From Flammeovirga sp. OC4 (GTDB lineage Bacteria; Bacteroidota; Bacteroidia; Cytophagales; Flammeovirgaceae), in the NCBI RefSeq assembly GCF_000812565.1, contig NZ_JTAM01000007.1, positions 100,970-164,969 of the forward strand: a stretch of DNA of 64,000 nucleotides. The letters run 5' to 3'. Positions 33,732-42,918 of the stretch are shown here, piece after piece. The notes below the pieces were generated by a model that made no database searches, was not told the DNA's origin, and saw only the letters and a program-made list of their open reading frames with translations. The position numbers were made by a program, and so were the translations under genes. Position 1 is the stretch's first letter; each line of letters begins with the position of its first letter.

Positions 33732-36700
33732 TTAATGCAAACCACAACCACATTTTGGCACTGTAAATCCTTGTGAGGCCTCATGCCAAGGGAAAGAAGC
33801 ATTATAGCTTTCTTCTTCCCAATAGAATTTATGGCGTTCCTCGCCATTTACATTATGCATTGTTTCAGCATCATAAAGTTCACCATTGATCATTACTTTG
33901 TTGATGAATTCAGTATTATGAATGTCTTCCAATGGGTTTTTATTCATAATAATAAGGTCGGCTAATTTTCCTTCTTCCAAAGAACCAACATCTCCATCTA
34001 AACCTAGGTAATGAGCACCATTATAAGTAGCAGAACGGATAGCTTCTAATGGAGACATTCCACCTTGTGCTAACATCCAAAGCTCCCAATGTGCACCAAT
34101 ACCTTGAATTTGACCGTGTGCACCAAGGTTTACTTTTACACCCTTATCTGATAACATTTTTGCTGATTCAGAAGTGGCGATATGACCAATCTTGTATTCG
34201 GTTTCAGGAACCATCGTTCTATGTCTTGATCTACTATCAATAATCGCTCTTGGAGTGAAGTTCAATAATCTTTCTTTCTCCCAAACGTTGGTATGTTGGT
34301 ACCAGTAATATTCACCGTTGATACCACCATAGTTTACAATCAGAGTAGGAGTATAGCCTACTTCCGTTTTTGCCCAAAGGTTTTGAACATCATCAAAAAC
34401 AGGAGTGATTGGAATATTGTGTTCTACACCGGTGTGACCATCTAAAATCATCGTCATATTATGGTAGAAAGTAGAACCACCTTCAGGAACTACCATGATT
34501 CCTTCTTCTTCTGCCGCTTTGATGACTTGTTGTCTCTGCTCACGTCTAGGCTGATTGTAAGACTTTACAGAAATCGCACCCCAAGCTTTTGTTCTTCTGA
34601 TTGCCGAACGAGCATCTTCCAATGAGTTGATATTGGCTTTGAAGTCACCATCAGCACCATAAAGAATTACACCTGTTGAGTAAATTCTAGGTCCCACCAT
34701 TGCACCTGTTCTCACCATTTCCGATTGGTTGAATACCATTTCAGAGTTAGCAGAAGGATCGTGTGTTGTTGTAACACCATATGCAAGGTTAGCATAATAA
34801 GGCCAGTTTTGTTGTGCACTCATTCCTAAACGGAAAGCACCCAAGTGAGCATGAGCATCCACAATACCCGGCATGATTGTCTTTCCTTTACAGTCAATCA
34901 CTTTAGCTCCTGATGGAACTTGTACATCAGTTCCAATAGCTACAATTCTATTTTCTTTAACAACTACAGTAGCATTTTCCAATACCTCATCTTTGGCATT
35001 TACCGTGATCACTCTCGCATTGGTTAAAGCATAAGTGGTAGAAGGTTTAGCACTTTCCAATTCAAGGTTGATTTCAATGCCTTCTGATTTAGGATCTACC
35101 GGTTTTTCATTTCCACCTTCTACAAAAGAGAAGACTTCTTGAAGAGATGTCGTGAAATATTCGTTACCTAATGACCAATGTAATTTTTGACTGTCACCCG
35201 ACCAATGAATATTATAACCTGCATCTTTGGCAACTTGTGCTACTGGAACCGCTTTTGTACCTGATGATAAATCAATCGCTTTACCCGCCATTGGCATTGG
35301 AGCAATGTATACTTTAAATAACTCTGTAAATGCAATCCATTTGTTGTCTGGAGATGGTACAAATTGATTGGTATATTTTGTAGTGAAATGCACCCTTTTG
35401 TCTTGACCATTTAGATCCACACTTTTGAATGCTTTCTTTAAACTACCAAAGAAGAAACCGCCTGTTTGATAGAAAATACGATCTCCTGCTGTATTGAACT
35501 GAGGGAAATCGCCTTCTTCAACCACTCTTTTTAATGAGCTTACATCATTGATATTAACGGTATAAATTCCGGTTTCTTTGGTGAAAGCATAGCCTTGTTG
35601 GTTGTTACCAGACTCTTTTAATAAAACAATGGTTTGATTGTCTTTGGAGAATTGAGGTTTTCTATAGATCCCCTTAGGTAAGTCTAATGTAATTGGACTC
35701 ACTTTTTTAGCGGTTAAATCAATTACATGTACTTTTCCTTTTTCACTGTCCGACCATGAAACATAAACCATTTTAGTTCCGTCAGGTGAAATGTGAGGCT
35801 CGTATTCAAACGCGTCATTTTGAGAAGTCAATCGAACAGGTTTGCCTTTTGGTAATTTCTTTTCGTATAAATATCCAGCTGCATGGAAATAAGTTTTCTT
35901 TCCATCTTTTGAAGTGATCACATTTCTTAAAGCCTTTGCAGTAAATTGTTCAGGCGCAACTTCCTGTTTGAATCGGAGTGAAGCTGTAAATTCCTGATGA
36001 ATATTTGCCTTAAAAGGAATGATTTCACCTTCACCTGTTGAAGCATCTACTTTCCAAATTTTACCGCCTTTACCCCAAAGCACTATGTATTTGTCATCTG
36101 GAGTCCAAGCATATTTTGTTGAAGGACCAAAAATAGCCCAAGCTTCTTGTTGATCTTTTTCTAGTTGATCAAATAGAGGGCGTTGACTGTTCATTTCGAA
36201 ATCATGGATAAATAAAACTGATTTGTCGCGAACCCTTCTAATGAAAGATAGTTTTTTACCATCATGGGAAGGAACAGGACCAATCGCTCCACCAGGGCCA
36301 CTTACTACTGTTTTGATTTCGCCATTAATTCGATTGTAAGACTTAATGACATAGATCTGACTGTTTGGGTCTTTGTTGTATTGGAAGAAACCACCTGGAT
36401 ATACATCTTCAACATAATACATGTATTTCCCATCAGCAGAAACAACAGGTTGGTTGATGTCTTGTTGCTCATTTTTGCGGGGAACTAATTCGATACCTTC
36501 ACCACCAGAAATATGGTACATCCAAAGTGCACCAGCTCCCAATGATCTTGTAAAGGTATAGTGTTTACGAGCAATAATGTATTGTCCGTCTTCGCTCCAA
36601 GTAGGGTTGTTGGTCAGACGGAATTTCTCTTTAGTGACTTGCTTGGGGTTTTGAGCATCGCTGTCCATTACCCAAATATTGTCACCACCACCTGCATCAG

Positions 36701-37007
36701 AAGTGAATGCTATTTTCTTCCCATCAGGAGAAAACTTAGGTTGTGTTTCCCAAGCCAAACCACCACGAAGTAACTTAGCATCACCACCAGTAATAGGCAT
36801 AGTGTAGATATCACCTAACAAATCAAAAACAATTGTTTTGCCATCAGGGCTGATATCTAAATTCATCCAAGTGCCTTCTTCTGTTTCAAAGTCTACACTT
36901 TTTACCTCACGTTGGGGTTTGGTAATATCCCATTTCTCCTCTTTTTCTTGAGCGAAAGTCGCCAAAGCAAAGAGTAGGATTAACAAATTAGTTAATTGAT
37001 ATTTCAT
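33732..37007 (-). CDS. Exported TolB-propeller/amidohydrolase fusion protein
   Basis: 1091-residue protein with a signal peptide (residues 1-19). Residues about 45-640 consist of repeated WD40/TolB-like propeller units with the SPDGKxIxF pattern (for example FSPDGKKIAFTSD), as in tricorn-like proteins. Residues about 655-1060 form an amidohydrolase domain with the metal-binding HAH at 719-721 (VDAHAHLG). Its end, AIRSATYNGAHYLGLDGDVGSLEEGKLADLIIM, is typical of the superfamily. The tail ends FTVPKCGCGLH, cysteine-rich and unusual. Such fusions are common in Bacteroidota and assumed to be periplasmic peptidase or amidase-type hydrolases; the substrate is unknown. Single gene between a bidirectional terminator and a REP-like element. 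Confidence 0.9.
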   Translation of the reverse strand: MKYQLTNLLILLFALATFAQEKEEKWDITKPQREVKSVDFETEEGTWMNLDISPDGKTIVFDLLGDIYTMPITGGDAKLLRGGLAWETQPKFSPDGKKIAFTSDAGGGDNIWVMDSDAQNPKQVTKEKFRLTNNPTWSEDGQYIIARKHYTFTRSLGAGALWMYHISGGEGIELVPRKNEQQDINQPVVSADGKYMYYVEDVYPGGFFQYNKDPNSQIYVIKSYNRINGEIKTVVSGPGGAIGPVPSHDGKKLSFIRRVRDKSVLFIHDFEMNSQRPLFDQLEKDQQEAWAIFGPSTKYAWTPDDKYIVLWGKGGKIWKVDASTGEGEIIPFKANIHQEFTASLRFKQEVAPEQFTAKALRNVITSKDGKKTYFHAAGYLYEKKLPKGKPVRLTSQNDAFEYEPHISPDGTKMVYVSWSDSEKGKVHVIDLTAKKVSPITLDLPKGIYRKPQFSKDNQTIVLLKESGNNQQGYAFTKETGIYTVNINDVSSLKRVVEEGDFPQFNTAGDRIFYQTGGFFFGSLKKAFKSVDLNGQDKRVHFTTKYTNQFVPSPDNKWIAFTELFKVYIAPMPMAGKAIDLSSGTKAVPVAQVAKDAGYNIHWSGDSQKLHWSLGNEYFTTSLQEVFSFVEGGNEKPVDPKSEGIEINLELESAKPSTTYALTNARVITVNAKDEVLENATVVVKENRIVAIGTDVQVPSGAKVIDCKGKTIMPGIVDAHAHLGAFRLGMSAQQNWPYYANLAYGVTTTHDPSANSEMVFNQSEMVRTGAMVGPRIYSTGVILYGADGDFKANINSLEDARSAIRRTKAWGAISVKSYNQPRREQRQQVIKAAEEEGIMVVPEGGSTFYHNMTMILDGHTGVEHNIPITPVFDDVQNLWAKTEVGYTPTLIVNYGGINGEYYWYQHTNVWEKERLLNFTPRAIIDSRSRHRTMVPETEYKIGHIATSESAKMLSDKGVKVNLGAHGQIQGIGAHWELWMLAQGGMSPLEAIRSATYNGAHYLGLDGDVGSLEEGKLADLIIMNKNPLEDIHNTEFINKVMINGELYDAETMHNVNGEERHKFYWEEESYNASFPWHEASQGFTVPKCGCGLH

Positions 37008-37041
37008 TTATAATAATTAGAAGTTAATTGAATTGTCCGTA

Positions 37042-37089
37042 GGGGCAGACCCATGTGTCTGCCCGCCCAGAATAAGGGTTTTAGCCCTT
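37042..37089. repeat. REP-like intergenic double hairpin
   Basis: A GC-rich hairpin (GGGCAGAC at 37043-37050 with GTCTGCCC at 37057-37064) is followed by AAGGG/CCCTT (37074-37078 with 37085-37089). It stands out by composition from its AT-rich surroundings and resembles REP-type intergenic palindromes. It lies between nadE and the amidohydrolase gene and could also end nadE transcripts. Confidence 0.5.
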
Positions 37090-37144
37090 GTGATATTAAT
37101 GTTCATTTCCCTAATGAATTGGTTAAAAGAGGGAATGAAGTTTT

Positions 37145-39139
37145 TTATTTCAAATCAGAAAGCTCAGATGTAAACCCTCCACTCAAAATAGGGAATCTGC
37201 ACCAAGTTTTAGGATCAAGGTTTTTATCGTCTAAATGGAAAGAAGGAGCATAGCGCTCACGTTTCCATTGGTTTCTACTCCAAAGTCTAAAGAACTTCGT
37301 AATCCATTGATGTACGGTTTCTCTAGGGGTATCAGGATGATTCGCCTGTACAAAAAGAAGACATTCTTGAGGTGATTTCTTATCACGAATGGCTAATTTT
37401 TCAATTTCTTCCAATACATCATAAGGCATTAAATCCGCCTCATCTGTTTGTTTAGAATCCGCAGGTCGAAGCTCAGCTGTAGGCTGTTGTTCATTGACGA
37501 AAGAAAGGGCAGGGATATTCCATTTACCATCCAAACCATCTTTTTCCATCCATCTCAACCAGCTTCTCAAGTAATTTTTATCGATACCGGCAATCGGACT
37601 TAAACCACCACTCGTATCACCGTCCATGGTCGCGTAACCTACGGCAGCTTCAGAACGGTTGGAAGTAGAAAGGAGTAAGGCACCATTAATATTGGCTAAC
37701 ATCCAAACTGAAGGGGCGCGTACTCTTGCTTGAATATTTTGTAGAGTAATATCGTCTTGTTCCCAAGTCAATTCACGGTCGATGGCTGTTTCTATGGCAT
37801 TCAAATACCCTTTGAACATTGGGTTGACATTCACATTGTAGAATGTAGCTCCAACGGCTTCTGCCAATGATTTAGCAGCATTGAAAGTGACATCGCCACT
37901 GTTTTCAGTCGGTTGATAAGCAGTAGTTAAAACTTTATTACAGATTTCTTTGATAGAGTTGCAGCCTTTTAAAGAAGCGAAGTAGCCTAATTTTTCTTTA
38001 AAACCTTCTAGTCCTAAATCCTCAACGCCCATCTCAATCATCAAGTGAATCAATGTCACAATAGCAGAAGAATCGGCACCTCCAGAAAGTGAAACGACAA
38101 AGCCTTTTGAATAGCTTTTTCGCATATAATCAAAAAGACCTAAAGCTACCGCTCTTCCAAATTCTTCTTCTTTAATGTATTTGGAATGTTCCCAAGAAGC
38201 TTCTGAAGGAGAGTGCTTTTCAGGGACAGTTTGAGGAATTGTAAAATCAGAATTGATCACTTCAATATTGGAAGTACCTGTATTAGAAGTGTGACTTTGG
38301 ATTTGTGCTAAACGAGCAACGTCCAAATCAAATGTAGCGGTTGTGACTTTACAGTTTTTAAAAGAAAAGCGTTTACTGATGGCTAAAAGATTTCCTGATA
38401 AGGCGATCATTACACCACCGTCATAAATTGCTCTTCCAGATTCATTACCTAAAAGATTGGCATAAATATATCCCACACCATATGCTCTTGAACCTTCCAA
38501 GACAAATCGTTTACGAACATCTAATTTATCAAAAGCAAAGTGACTCGCTGACGGGTTTAAGATAATATCTACCCCATTTTGATAAAGAGAACGACCAGGG
38601 CGGTTGGCTACCCAAGCATCTTCACAAATCTCAAAACCGATACGAACGCCGTTTACATCAAATAATAAATCCCCGATAGGGAAAGTAGATGCACCTAAAG
38701 TATTCTCGTATGATTTATCTAATTTAATTTCAGAAACTTCTCCACCTTCCCAAGGGGTAAACCATCTTGGTTCATAATGAATGCCATTTCCTGCTAAATG
38801 TTTCTTTGCTACAAACCCTAAAATCTTTTGGTCTGCAATCAAAGCAACGGTATTGTATAATTTATTTTTATGTCTTAAAGGAAGTCCAACAGAGATCACT
38901 ATATCTTTTGTGTGGGGCAATAAGTCGCCTAATAATTTGAGTGATTGTTGTTCTGTATTTGGAGAGTAAAAAGCATCTTCACATCCGTAACCTGATAAGC
39001 ATAATTCAGGAAGGCATAAGATACCCACATTTTCTTCTTTGGCTGTTTGAATTGCCTGTAATATATTCTGAAAGTTGTTGTTCCAATCCAATGGAGTCTG
39101 ATTCAGTTCAGCACCACCAACTTTATATAAATTCATCAT
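37145..39139 (-). CDS. nadE: Glutamine-dependent NAD+ synthetase
   Basis: Last step of NAD synthesis: amidates NaAD using ammonia from glutamine. The 664-residue protein has two domains. The N-terminal nitrilase-like glutaminase (residues about 1-290) shows Glu45 (CLPELCLSGYG), a lysine in AKKHLAGNG, and the nucleophile Cys172 (GFEICEDAW). The C-terminal synthetase domain has the ATP-binding SGGADSS at 352-358 and LSTSNRSEAAVGYATMDGDT. Start could be Met1 or Met2. A TACATTTG promoter element lies at 39165-39172, and the MFS terminator upstream shows it is transcribed separately. Confidence 0.96.
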   Translation of the reverse strand: MMNLYKVGGAELNQTPLDWNNNFQNILQAIQTAKEENVGILCLPELCLSGYGCEDAFYSPNTEQQSLKLLGDLLPHTKDIVISVGLPLRHKNKLYNTVALIADQKILGFVAKKHLAGNGIHYEPRWFTPWEGGEVSEIKLDKSYENTLGASTFPIGDLLFDVNGVRIGFEICEDAWVANRPGRSLYQNGVDIILNPSASHFAFDKLDVRKRFVLEGSRAYGVGYIYANLLGNESGRAIYDGGVMIALSGNLLAISKRFSFKNCKVTTATFDLDVARLAQIQSHTSNTGTSNIEVINSDFTIPQTVPEKHSPSEASWEHSKYIKEEEFGRAVALGLFDYMRKSYSKGFVVSLSGGADSSAIVTLIHLMIEMGVEDLGLEGFKEKLGYFASLKGCNSIKEICNKVLTTAYQPTENSGDVTFNAAKSLAEAVGATFYNVNVNPMFKGYLNAIETAIDRELTWEQDDITLQNIQARVRAPSVWMLANINGALLLSTSNRSEAAVGYATMDGDTSGGLSPIAGIDKNYLRSWLRWMEKDGLDGKWNIPALSFVNEQQPTAELRPADSKQTDEADLMPYDVLEEIEKLAIRDKKSPQECLLFVQANHPDTPRETVHQWITKFFRLWSRNQWKRERYAPSFHLDDKNLDPKTWCRFPILSGGFTSELSDLK

Positions 39140-39164
39140 AAATAATCTGTAATTCTATTTTGAG

Positions 39165-39172
39165 CAAATGTA
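39165..39172 (-). promoter_or_regulatory. Promoter -7 element for nadE
   Basis: The minus strand reads TACATTTG, matching TAnnTTTG, 26 bases before the nadE start. Confidence 0.5.
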
Positions 39173-39221
39173 CGATTTATTTAGATGAAAAAGGAAAGAG
39201 GAATAGGTCAAAAACAAAAAA

Positions 39222-39246
39222 AGAGGCATGATTGATTCACACCTCT
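39222..39246 (-). terminator. Terminator after the MFS transporter gene
   Basis: Hairpin 39222-39246 with a 5-bp AGAGG/CCTCT stem, a small internal loop and an inner stem. On the minus strand a run of T follows. Confidence 0.7.
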
Positions 39247-39271
39247 GATTAACCTTTTTGTTTTAAAAATA

Positions 39272-40552
39272 CTATATTTTTTTGAAAGTTTCTTTTAAGC
39301 TAATCGAACAAATACATGCCAAAACAAAGGCTATTGGCATCACCCAAATAGCGGATTGGAATGCCGATTGTAAAGCTTCAGGTGATGAGTTTTCATGTCC
39401 TCCAAAATAAGAAACCAACCAACCGAATAATGGCTGACCAACAGCGCCAATACCCATTAATACAACTGCTGATAAACCGTTGGCTGTTCCTAAAACTTCG
39501 TCACTATTGGATTCGCCAATTACAGGGTAGCCAATAGTTTGAGCCGCAGTGATAATTCCCAGTAAAAGAAATAATGTATAAAAATAGGTAGCTCCCGTAG
39601 AAATTGGAAACATGATTAATAACATAATGATAAAAGATAATACACCACCACCTAACATTGCTTTCTTTCTAGATTGCAGTTGATCTGAAATCCAACCACA
39701 CAAAGGTGAGCCGACCATAGTGCCGATGAAAATCATTCCGATAATACCTGTGGAAGTAGCTTCAGAAAAATCTGGATTGACAAATTTAAGATAGGTTGTA
39801 CCCCAAACGGCTCCTAAAAGAAGAACGGAAAGGTTTAATAGCCCAATATAAAGACCTGCTAACCAATTTTGAGAATTAGAAGCAGCCAATTTCAATCCTT
39901 CAATAAGCGATAATCCGCTATCATTTTCATCTCTTTTGACTTCTTCAGAAGGACTATCTTTAACAAATAATGCAATTAATACTAATATCACAATACCAAT
40001 ACCTCCATTGATTAGCATCGTTGTGTCACCACCGAAATTATCCATAAGCATCAATACAGGAGAGCCTGATACCCATCCGCCGAATACTGCAAATGTTACT
40101 AGAAGACCTGAAATTAATGCGAGTTTAGAAGAAGGAAACCATCTAGGTGCTAATCGAAAAGGTGCCATAAATGCCACACAATGAGCGATACCTAAAATGA
40201 ACCTTAAGATTGAAGCAACCAAAACGCTTTTAGTGAACGCTGTACCAAATACACAAAGTACAGCGACAGCACACATTCCAAGTACAACTTTTTTTACAGA
40301 TACTTTATCCAGAAGCACTCCAATAGGAATTAATAATAAAACAGTTCCATAAAGGAACGTTCCTGCAAATGAGCCAAATTCAGAAACGGTTGAAAGTGAC
40401 AATTTATCCATAAAGTACCCTTTCATTGTTTCGGTACTGAAGAGTGTCATTTGAATAAAACTATAAAAGAAAAATGCACCTGCTGAAAATACAGCTAAAA
40501 TGGATTTTGCTGAAATGGATTGTTGTTCCTGTTGTGTTGCTAAGGTTGACAT
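39272..40552 (-). CDS. Major facilitator superfamily transporter
   Basis: 12-segment membrane transporter. I place the start at ATG 40552 (MSTLATQQ), giving 426 residues, the normal MFS size; the open frame runs 54 codons further upstream, but that part does not look like MFS protein. The protein is a chain of hydrophobic segments with the loop GVLLDKVSVKKVVL between segments 2 and 3 (MFS motif A region) and CGWISDQLQSRKKAML at the equivalent place in the second half. Substrate cannot be predicted; the general look is of a small-organic-anion or sugar-phosphate/nitrate-type symporter, but this is guesswork. It stands as a single gene. Confidence 0.87.
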   Translation of the reverse strand: MSTLATQQEQQSISAKSILAVFSAGAFFFYSFIQMTLFSTETMKGYFMDKLSLSTVSEFGSFAGTFLYGTVLLLIPIGVLLDKVSVKKVVLGMCAVAVLCVFGTAFTKSVLVASILRFILGIAHCVAFMAPFRLAPRWFPSSKLALISGLLVTFAVFGGWVSGSPVLMLMDNFGGDTTMLINGGIGIVILVLIALFVKDSPSEEVKRDENDSGLSLIEGLKLAASNSQNWLAGLYIGLLNLSVLLLGAVWGTTYLKFVNPDFSEATSTGIIGMIFIGTMVGSPLCGWISDQLQSRKKAMLGGGVLSFIIMLLIMFPISTGATYFYTLFLLLGIITAAQTIGYPVIGESNSDEVLGTANGLSAVVLMGIGAVGQPLFGWLVSYFGGHENSSPEALQSAFQSAIWVMPIAFVLACICSISLKETFKKI

Positions 40553-40681
40553 ATCAAAAAATGTTTGTTGAAATAATTCATGCTTCAAACAAATATCCAT
40601 TTTACAGCTGAATATAATTGGTATAGATTTAACGAGTAATAGTATGATTTTAGCCAATTTTAGCTCATCAAGCTGAAATAA

Positions 40682-40711
40682 AAAAGAGCTAAGATTTCTC
40701 CTAACTCTTTT
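40682..40711 (-). terminator. Terminator after the S41 peptidase gene
   Basis: AAAAGAG (40682-40688) pairs with CTCTTTT (40705-40711), with additional inner pairing, 14 bases after the stop at 40725. On the minus strand the stem ends in T. Confidence 0.75.
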
Positions 40712-40724
40712 CATTTATCTTAAA

Positions 40725-42392
40725 CTAAATCTGATTGATTGTTTCTAATGCTTTATCTAATATTTCATCCTTGTTTGCTTTTAATCCCTCTGGAGTTGGA
40801 TAAACTTCAATATCTGGCACAATCCCAATTCTTTGAGTTTCTCTTCCATCAGGGTAGAAGACTCCAATTCCAGATATCAATGTTGTAATTCCACCAGGCA
40901 ATGGTATTTCTGAGACATTACCATCAGCACCTGCGGTTTGACTTCCAATTAAAGTTACATTAGGTGCAGTCTGTAAAGCCATCAACGTATATTCAGCATG
41001 ACTTTGTGTATAGGCATTACAAAGTAGAATTACTTTACCCTTATAGTAGTCTTCGTTCTCTTCACCACAATAGCCTGAAGAGTCAGTATAAAATGTGTAA
41101 GTTCCAGGATATTTCAAATTAGGTTTAGAGAATTGAGAAAATTCCTTCTTTTTGTCATTTAGGAATTTCGCTACTTCATACATAGCAAAACCATCTGAAT
41201 GATTTCTTACATCAAAAATCATCGCTTTGGCATTTTTATGTTTCTCTAATATATTTAAAGCTTCCTTTTCTTTTAACAGGTCCATATTGAAATAGACTAT
41301 TCCATCATTGAGAATCTTTACTGTTGAGGTGTCATAAGGCATATTAAATGCTATGGAGTCTAGAGGGTATCTCCTTATCTTTTTATTCAATTGTTTCCCA
41401 TTTCTTTCAAATGTGATGTCTAAAGAGTCTGATTTTCCATTAAAAATTGAAGGTAACATATCTCTCATAACAGCGTTTTTATTTGAACCTCCATAGTATT
41501 CAGCGATATAATTTATTCTATCTTCCATACTTTGTTGATTGACTGCTGTTATGATATCACCTCTTTGGATATCATTGTTTTTGCATAACTTTTCATCAAA
41601 AAAATCTGTCACTACGACTTTATCCTCATAAGTGTGAAAAAGAAAAGGAACATAATTATCTCCCCAGAATTCATTTACGATATAGTTGTCAAAGATTACA
41701 TATCCATGTGAATCATTAATTTTTGCAACCATTTTTAACACCGCAAGATGGTATTCAACAGAATCTTTAGCTTCAATGAAGTTGGGTATTTGAGCAGGTA
41801 ATACGTCCTCCCAGTTATCATCTGTTTTGTATTTGTAAGGAAAAAAATAGTCAATGATGTTCCAGTAGCGAGCCAATGCCAAAAGTCTCATGTTTTCAGA
41901 AGGATAAGTTGACTCAGCGTACCTTTTCTCATTAGGAAATAATGTATTGCCAATTTCAGGAGCAGCAGAAACATAGTAATTGTCTCCTTGATTTCTATTG
42001 GTCTTTATGTAATCCAATTGTTTTTTGACTTCATTGTTAAACAACGATGAATTACTGATCCAATCAAGGTTCAAATTGACTTTCAAACTATCAGGAATCT
42101 CGTCATTACAAGTTATGCATTCAGGAACTTCCCCAAGTCCTTTGATCCATTTGGAGTAAAATTCATTGAGTTCATCTTTAGTTTGAATTTGTTTGATGAC
42201 CTCAATTTTTGAGAGGTACTCTTGATCCCAGTCCTTTTTCCCTTTTGCTATCTCAGGGTGGTAGTACTTTAAGAATCCCCATACCTTGGAGAAAGATTCA
42301 ATTTTTGTGGTCTGATCCAGCTTTTGTTCCGTACAACTAAATAGAAGCACGTTGAGAAAAAGTACAATAATAGCTTTTAATAGTAGTTTCAT
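40725..42392 (-). CDS. S41-family peptidase lipoprotein
   Basis: Serine peptidase of the C-terminal processing (S41) family, 555 residues. The signal ends in LLFSC (Cys20), so it is lipid-anchored. The N-terminal domain (residues about 30-170) has SFSKVWGFLKYYHPEIAKG, a pattern common in Bacteroidota S41 proteins. A PDZ-like region sits around 245-330, and the catalytic domain (about 340-550) contains ILLCNAYTQSHAEYT, where the Ser of QSHAE is the expected nucleophile. It is followed by IGSQTAGADG and FYPDGRETQRIGIVPDI. Likely periplasmic or surface exposed. Substrate unknown. It is preceded by a long gene-free stretch with a candidate RNA. Confidence 0.88.
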   Translation of the reverse strand: MKLLLKAIIVLFLNVLLFSCTEQKLDQTTKIESFSKVWGFLKYYHPEIAKGKKDWDQEYLSKIEVIKQIQTKDELNEFYSKWIKGLGEVPECITCNDEIPDSLKVNLNLDWISNSSLFNNEVKKQLDYIKTNRNQGDNYYVSAAPEIGNTLFPNEKRYAESTYPSENMRLLALARYWNIIDYFFPYKYKTDDNWEDVLPAQIPNFIEAKDSVEYHLAVLKMVAKINDSHGYVIFDNYIVNEFWGDNYVPFLFHTYEDKVVVTDFFDEKLCKNNDIQRGDIITAVNQQSMEDRINYIAEYYGGSNKNAVMRDMLPSIFNGKSDSLDITFERNGKQLNKKIRRYPLDSIAFNMPYDTSTVKILNDGIVYFNMDLLKEKEALNILEKHKNAKAMIFDVRNHSDGFAMYEVAKFLNDKKKEFSQFSKPNLKYPGTYTFYTDSSGYCGEENEDYYKGKVILLCNAYTQSHAEYTLMALQTAPNVTLIGSQTAGADGNVSEIPLPGGITTLISGIGVFYPDGRETQRIGIVPDIEVYPTPEGLKANKDEILDKALETINQI

Positions 42393-42620
42393 GATTTAAA
42401 TAATTAGATTGAATTTCACCAGTTTTAACTCAGGGTATGTAGTTATGATACAATAGTTTAGCTAAAGGTGATTAGTTTTATTTATACTCCAATGTATTAT
42501 TATTCTTTTAGAAAAAGCTATTTGTAATACTTTAAAAATGTTATTTCCATGTTAAAAAATGCAATGCTATTGAAGAGGAGAGTGATAGTTAGTGAAATGA
42601 ATTAAGATAAATTTTGACAC

Positions 42621-42761
42621 AAAAAAAGCCATCAAGAAATCATGATGGCCACGGCTAGTTCCGGCTAAATTGTTGAAAGTAATTTCATCAATAAGTGATG
42701 TTAATTATTATTTCTCATGATTTCGGGTAAAAATCGGCGAGAACATGATTAACCTTTTTTT
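42621..42761 (+). ncRNA. Candidate structured small RNA
   Basis: About 140 bases with a chain of hairpins and a terminal T-run. Stem 1 is GCCATCA/TGATGGC (42628-42634 with 42643-42649). Stem 2 is a short CGG/CCG (42652-42654 with 42661-42663). Stem 3 is a 10-position hairpin 42669-42678 with 42683-42692, one U-U mismatch, capped by a GUAA (GNRA) tetraloop. The last stem combines GTTAA/TTAAC, TCATG/CATGA and TTTCG/CGAGA between 42700 and 42753, followed by seven T. The GNRA loop and a G-U pair in the last stem exist only on the plus strand. A near-consensus -7 (TAAATTTTG, one base too long) is at 42608-42616. No match to a family I know. Confidence 0.35.
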
Positions 42762-42818
42762 GCAGTAACAAATTGATGTTATACAATTTTAATATTATTA
42801 AATATTTATTCCAAATCA

Positions 42819-42859
42819 AAAACCTACAAATAGCTGAAAAAAAGGTATTTGTAGGTTTT
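42819..42859 (-). terminator. Terminator of the murB operon
   Basis: A perfect 14-bp stem (42819-42832 with 42846-42859), 13-base loop, 60 bases after the NlpC/P60 stop. Confidence 0.85.
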
Positions 42860-42918
42860 GTAAGAGGTTTTTAATGAATACTTTAGATTTGAAGCAAATA
42901 AAATAGTATGCTAAAAAC

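Larger units (their letters stand above)
42393..42918. other. 526-bp gene-free region holding a candidate small RNA
   Basis: Between two minus-strand genes. It contains the NlpC/P60 terminator (42819-42859) and a compact structured element at 42621-42761 that is less AT-rich than its surroundings. No protein-coding frame seen. Confidence 0.55.

Noticed and set aside
40553..40714. N-terminal 54-codon extension of the MFS gene
   Set aside because: The extension is not hydrophobic in MFS fashion and would precede a normal MFS start at 40552.
42621..42655. Minus-strand terminator reading of the RNA candidate (stem GCCATCA/TGATGGC then seven T)
   Set aside because: Plausible on its own, but the GNRA loop and the G-U pair favour the plus strand, and the preceding minus-strand operon already ends at 42819-42859. 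Kept as an alternative, not as a separate feature.
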